NCBI RefSeq assembly: GCF_039539445.1
Contig: NZ_BAABDD010000001.1
Location: 372,001 to 436,000, forward strand
DNA: 64,000 nt
Direction: 5' to 3'
Source of the DNA: Salinactinospora qingdaonensis
GTDB taxonomy: Bacteria; Actinomycetota; Actinomycetes; Streptosporangiales; Streptosporangiaceae
Positions 60,875 through 64,000 of the stretch are shown here, one piece after another. The position numbers and the translations under genes are program-made. The notes beneath the pieces were generated by a model. The model searched no databases. It had not been told where the DNA came from and was given only the letters and a program-made list of their open reading frames with translations. Every line of letters begins with the position of its first letter. Positions within the stretch are counted from its first letter, which is position 1.

Positions 60875-61693
60875 TCATGGCAGCACCGCGACGCCCCCGT
60901 AACCGCCGGCACTGTCGAACCGGAGCGGCTCGCTATCGGAGCGCCACTCCATGACCGGGACCAGACCGGGGTCGACCAGTTCAAACCCGGTGAAGATCGC
61001 GGCAATCTCGGCTGGGGTGCGCAGCAGCAGCGAGGAGGTGGTGCTCTGGTAGACCCGCTTCACGTTATCGACGTCCTCGGGTTCGGTGCTCTCGTGAGTA
61101 CCGTGCGAGAGCGCCAGGAAACTGCCGGAGGGCATGTGCGCGCGGAAGGCCGCAACGATGTCGGAAGGGTCCTCGACGAAGTGGAACAGCGCCATGCACA
61201 GCAGTGCCCATGGCTGGGTGAAGTCGATGAGCGCCCGAGTTTCGGGATGGCTGCGGATGCGCTCGGATTCGGCGATGTCGGCGGTGATCACGGCGGTGCG
61301 ATCGTTTTCCGCCAGCAGGGCTTGGCTATGGGCGAGCACGATCGGATCGTGGTCGACGTAGACGACGCGGGTCTCGGGGGCGTGGCGTTGGGCGATCTGG
61401 TGCACGTTGTCCTGAGTGGGCAATCCCGATCCCAAATCGATGATCTGGCGGATACCCGCCTCGGCCACGAGGTAGCGCACCACACGTTCCAGGAACCGAC
61501 GGTTCTCGCGCGCCAGCGCCCGGGAGTGGGGGGCGTGCTGCTCAAGCGCACGCGCCGCATCGCGATCGACGGCGAAGTTGTCCTTACCTCCGAGCAGGTA
61601 GTCGTAGATGCGCGCCGGTGTGGGAGTGTCCGCGCTGATCAGGGGAGGTGTGTAGCCATCGCTGCCGCTATTGGCGAGGGGATCATGACTCAT
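60875..61693 (-). CDS. DUF574-type SAM-dependent methyltransferase
   Basis: A 272-residue protein of the actinobacterial DUF574 (Methyltransf_19) family. Markers: TPTPARIYDYLLGGKDNF at the start, IDLGSGLPTQDNVHQIAQ as SAM motif I, VVYVDHDPIVLAHSQALL as motif II, and MALFHFVEDP. The family is very frequent in actinomycetes but its substrates are largely unknown. It is transcribed leftward toward a strong terminator and alone. Confidence 0.85.
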   Translation of the reverse strand: MSHDPLANSGSDGYTPPLISADTPTPARIYDYLLGGKDNFAVDRDAARALEQHAPHSRALARENRRFLERVVRYLVAEAGIRQIIDLGSGLPTQDNVHQIAQRHAPETRVVYVDHDPIVLAHSQALLAENDRTAVITADIAESERIRSHPETRALIDFTQPWALLCMALFHFVEDPSDIVAAFRAHMPSGSFLALSHGTHESTEPEDVDNVKRVYQSTTSSLLLRTPAEIAAIFTGFELVDPGLVPVMEWRSDSEPLRFDSAGGYGGVAVLP

Positions 61694-62039
61694 GAGGGAT
61701 TTTCTGTTGCTGGGGCCGCCCTACGGGGCGACACGGGCAGGACAACGGGAAAGATTGGGGTCGCGGTGCGTAACGGAGAGGAAGCGCCGCTGGTCTCGAA
61801 ACGGGACGAAAACATCTTCTGGCGAAGGATAGGCGCGGTCCCCGCCTGGGGTCGAGGACGGGGCCGGGCTCGGTGGCTGGACACGCGGGTGACGGTCGAT
61901 GCCGGCCCGCTTCCAATGGCGGCGTGACCGCCGTTGCCGGCGCAGCGGGCGGTGGGGGTGGGGCTGTGTACGCGCAGGGGCGGTGGGTAGCGGTACCGGG
62001 GTAATGACCGTGGGGTAACTGCCCAAGAAGGTGGGCGCC
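61694..62039. other. Divergent gap between methyltransferase and protease genes
   Basis: About 345 bases, GC-rich, with no supportable gene and no clear operator. It must hold promoters for both neighbours. Confidence 0.35.
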
Positions 62040-63188
62040 GTGCAGGAGACGTTCTCGCTGGGGCGTGTCGCCGGAATACGGGTGGGGCTCAACTGGAGCG
62101 TTCTGGTCATCTTCGCCATCATCGTCTTCGGATTGGCGGAGGGGCGGCTGCCCAGTGTCTACCCCGATCGTCCGGCCTGGCTCTACTGGGGCGTGGGAAT
62201 CGCCACCGCTGTCGTATTCTTCGCCTCGTTGCTGGCCCACGAGCTCGCCCACGCCATTGTGGCCCGCCGCAACGGGGTTGTCGTCGACGGGATCACCTTA
62301 TGGCTCCTGGGCGGCGTCGCCCGGATGCGAGACGAGGCGCCTACCCCGGGTGCCGAGCTACGGATCGCGGGGGTGGGTCCGGCTGTCAGCTTCCTGCTGG
62401 GGATGCTGTTCGCCGTTGTGGCGTGGCTGCTAAGCCTGGTGTCGGCGGTTGGGCTGGATGTCGAGGCGGTGGCCTGGCTCGCTGCGATCAACGTTGTAGT
62501 GGCGGTATTCAACGTCATTCCCGCCGCACCGCTTGACGGTGGCCGGTTGCTGCGCGCGCTGTTGTGGTGGCGCACCGGGGACCGGGTCCGCGCCGCCGTC
62601 GGCGCGACCACGGCTGGGCGTTTCCTCGGGTGGTTTCTGGTGCTACTTGGGCTTTACGTGTTCCTGCGGGGAGCCACGCTGAGCGGAATATGGATCGCCC
62701 TCATCGGAAGCTTCCTCATCGCCGTTGCCACGAGCGAAGGCCGGCAGGTGCAGGTGCGCAACATGCTGGCCGGCGTAACGGTCCGGGAGGCGATGACCCC
62801 CGACCCCGTCATGGCGCCTGCCGGCACCACGATCGCGGATTTCCTCTATGGCCCGTTGTTCAGGTACCGGCATTCGGCGTTTCCGGTCACTGAGGATGGG
62901 ACTACCGCGGTGGGACTGGTGACCGTGGCGCAGATCCAGGACGTGGCAGTGGCGAACCGCTCCTCGACCACAGTGGCGGACGTGATGCTCCCGCTCGACG
63001 ACAGCATCACGGTGAGCCCCGACGAGCCGTTGGCGGACCTCCTCGACCGCCTTGAACCAAGTCCTGATCAGCGCTGGCTGGTCATCGACGACGGCAGGCT
63101 CGTCGGCATCGTCACTCCCTCAGACGTCAGCCGCGCTGTCACGTGGCTGACGTCGTTGACGTCGCGTGCGGGCAGGCGAGACGGGTAG
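62040..63188 (+). CDS. Site-2 protease (M50) with C-terminal CBS domains
   Basis: A 382-residue intramembrane zinc protease. HELAH in LLAHELAHAIVARRNG supplies two zinc ligands and the catalytic Glu; NVIPAAPLDGGR carries the third ligand Asp. Six helices precede two CBS motifs (about residues 240-380; MTPDPVMAPAGTT, LVTVAQIQDV, MLPLDDSITVSPDEPLADLL, GIVTPSDVSR) that often sense adenine nucleotides. It resembles mycobacterial Rip3-type enzymes, which cut membrane anti-sigma factors, but its target is unknown. GTG 62040 follows AAGGTGG; GTG 62031 is possible. Confidence 0.83.
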   Translation: MQETFSLGRVAGIRVGLNWSVLVIFAIIVFGLAEGRLPSVYPDRPAWLYWGVGIATAVVFFASLLAHELAHAIVARRNGVVVDGITLWLLGGVARMRDEAPTPGAELRIAGVGPAVSFLLGMLFAVVAWLLSLVSAVGLDVEAVAWLAAINVVVAVFNVIPAAPLDGGRLLRALLWWRTGDRVRAAVGATTAGRFLGWFLVLLGLYVFLRGATLSGIWIALIGSFLIAVATSEGRQVQVRNMLAGVTVREAMTPDPVMAPAGTTIADFLYGPLFRYRHSAFPVTEDGTTAVGLVTVAQIQDVAVANRSSTTVADVMLPLDDSITVSPDEPLADLLDRLEPSPDQRWLVIDDGRLVGIVTPSDVSRAVTWLTSLTSRAGRRDG

Positions 63189-63244
63189 TGATCGGCCGGC
63201 GGCGACGCGACCCTTTTCCGCGTTTTCCACACCGACTCACAGCC

Positions 63245-63293
63245 CAATAATTATTAGTTTAATTAGGTTTTAATATTGACGTGACCTGTATCA
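63245..63293 (+). promoter_or_regulatory. AT-rich promoter region of the GntR gene
   Basis: A run with TTATTAGTTTAATTAGG and TTTTAATATTGACG, much richer in A+T than anything nearby, ends in CTGTATCACG. Likely the GntR promoter; autoregulation at this site is plausible. Confidence 0.4.
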
Positions 63294-63423
63294 CGGTCGC
63301 ACACTTACCGGACGGTCAACAGCAGGCCCGCCCCGTCGAGGGCACAGCGGCGCCGTTCCCCGGTGTCCTCGAAACAGCCGCAGCGGCGGGCCAACCGCGA
63401 CGAGCTTAAGGACGGACAACGCG

Positions 63424-64000
63424 ATGGCAGCCTACGTCGGGCGCGGGGTACACGGCCAGATCGTGCAGCTCCTCGGTTCCCGGATCGTGTCAGGGGAGAT
63501 CGCCGAAGGTGCGACGATCGACCTCACAGCACTGAGCGAGGAACTGGACCTTAGCCTCACCGCGCTACGAGAGGCACTGAAGGTGTTGGCGGCCAAGGGC
63601 CTGGTCGACTCCCGGCAGAAACGGGGAACGTTTGTGCGGGAACGGTCGCAGTGGAACCTGCTCGACCCTGACGTGCTGGGCTGGCAGCTCGCCACCGGCG
63701 CCGCGGGCACCTTCTTCCGGGACCTATCCGAACTACGGATGGCCGTGGAACCGGCTGCCGCCCGGCTGGCGGCGCGGCGACGGACCGACAGCGACGTGGG
63801 CGAACTGCGCGCAGCGTTGCGGGCGGTGCGAGAAGCCGCCGACGCCTCCCCCGAAGCCGCCGCGCGGGCGGAACTGGCCTGGCACCGTACCCTCCTCGCG
63901 GCGACCCACAACGAAATGTTCAGCCGCATGGACGTCTTCCTCGCCGCCGGGTTGTCGCACCAGCAACACCCGAGCGAGGCAGCGGGCCAAGATGAGGCGC
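63424..64000 (+). CDS. GntR/FadR-family regulator (3' truncated)
   Basis: The first 192 residues of a FadR-type regulator cut by the window end. The winged helix (about residues 8-75) shows QIVQLLGSRIVSGEIAEG, LSEELDLSLTALREALKVL and VDSRQKRGTFV; then DLSELRMAVEPAAARLAARR begins the FCD ligand-binding domain, with AELAWHRTLLAATHNEMF, whose Glu/His would bind metal and ligand. It resembles regulators of sugar-acid metabolism (DgoR-like). AAGGACGG precedes the ATG by about 11 bases. Targets would lie beyond the window. Confidence 0.8.
   Translation, partial: MAAYVGRGVHGQIVQLLGSRIVSGEIAEGATIDLTALSEELDLSLTALREALKVLAAKGLVDSRQKRGTFVRERSQWNLLDPDVLGWQLATGAAGTFFRDLSELRMAVEPAAARLAARRRTDSDVGELRAALRAVREAADASPEAAARAELAWHRTLLAATHNEMFSRMDVFLAAGLSHQQHPSEAAGQDEA

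Noticed and set aside
1..64000. tRNA, rRNA and CRISPR features
   Set aside because: Scanning for the TTCGA/TTCAA loop context, rRNA-like blocks and evenly spaced repeats gave nothing supportable.

Overview
Organism: a high-GC actinomycete chromosome segment with no plasmid, phage, IS or CRISPR signature. GC-rich third codon positions, a cvn conservon, the DUF397/XRE-DUF5753 pair, DUF574-type methyltransferase, F420-type PPOX protein, CmtR sensor and MsiK-style sugar ABC operons without ATPases all point to Actinomycetia. The secreted GH5-CBM2 mannanase with a LacI regulator and the general style suggest a Nocardiopsaceae/Streptosporangiales relative, but this is inference and no rRNA is present to confirm it. 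No tRNA or rRNA gene was recognised. Layout, 1-6.3 kb: the right end of a Tad (tight adherence/Flp pilus) locus: tadB (cut by the window edge), tadC, a Flp prepilin, a TadE/G-like protein, an AT-rich OmpA-domain lipoprotein, a paralogous secreted protein that has no normal start codon, an NlpC/P60 hydrolase with a prepilin-like N-terminus, and a MinD/ParA-like ATPase. This is the most unusual part of the window. 6.4-15 kb: a DUF6069-like membrane protein, a peptide ABC operon (DppC-type permease, fused DppD-DppF ATPase, lipoprotein) that lacks a DppB partner, and a Tat-exported PhoX-type phosphatase. 15.6-27.1 kb: an anti-sigma-type ATPase, a MarR/RND-efflux divergent pair, a CmtR/CDF metal-resistance divergent pair, NhaA, a TrkH/TrkA potassium uptake pair and a membrane-anchored protein. 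27.8-33.1 kb: a DUF397 / XRE-DUF5753 / HATPase regulatory trio whose flanking genes share an 11-bp upstream motif, a glycerophosphodiesterase preceded by four PHO-box-like 11-bp units, FabG behind a possible leader peptide and terminator, and a class-A beta-lactamase-like serine hydrolase. 33.4-39.9 kb: a sugar ABC operon (lipoprotein, two permeases, Gfo/Idh/MocA oxidoreductase) running into a convergent BioY-BioM-BioN biotin ECF transporter operon, with a 330-bp antisense overlap. 40.1-44.2 kb: a lactonase and a four-gene cvnABCD conservon (nucleotide-responsive multi-component signalling). 44.9-49.5 kb: an HrpA-type DEAH helicase and a PPOX protein. 49.5-59.1 kb: a 1.3-kb region with only small candidate genes, then a LacI regulator, a three-gene sugar ABC operon, a STAS protein, a zinc alcohol dehydrogenase and a secreted GH5 mannanase with CBM2. 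A TAAACCGGTTTA palindrome before the ABC operon and an AACCGGTT core over the mannanase promoter suggest one LacI-controlled mannan-use regulon. 59.3-64 kb: soluble transhydrogenase SthA, a DUF574 methyltransferase, a site-2 protease with CBS domains, and a GntR/FadR regulator cut by the window edge.
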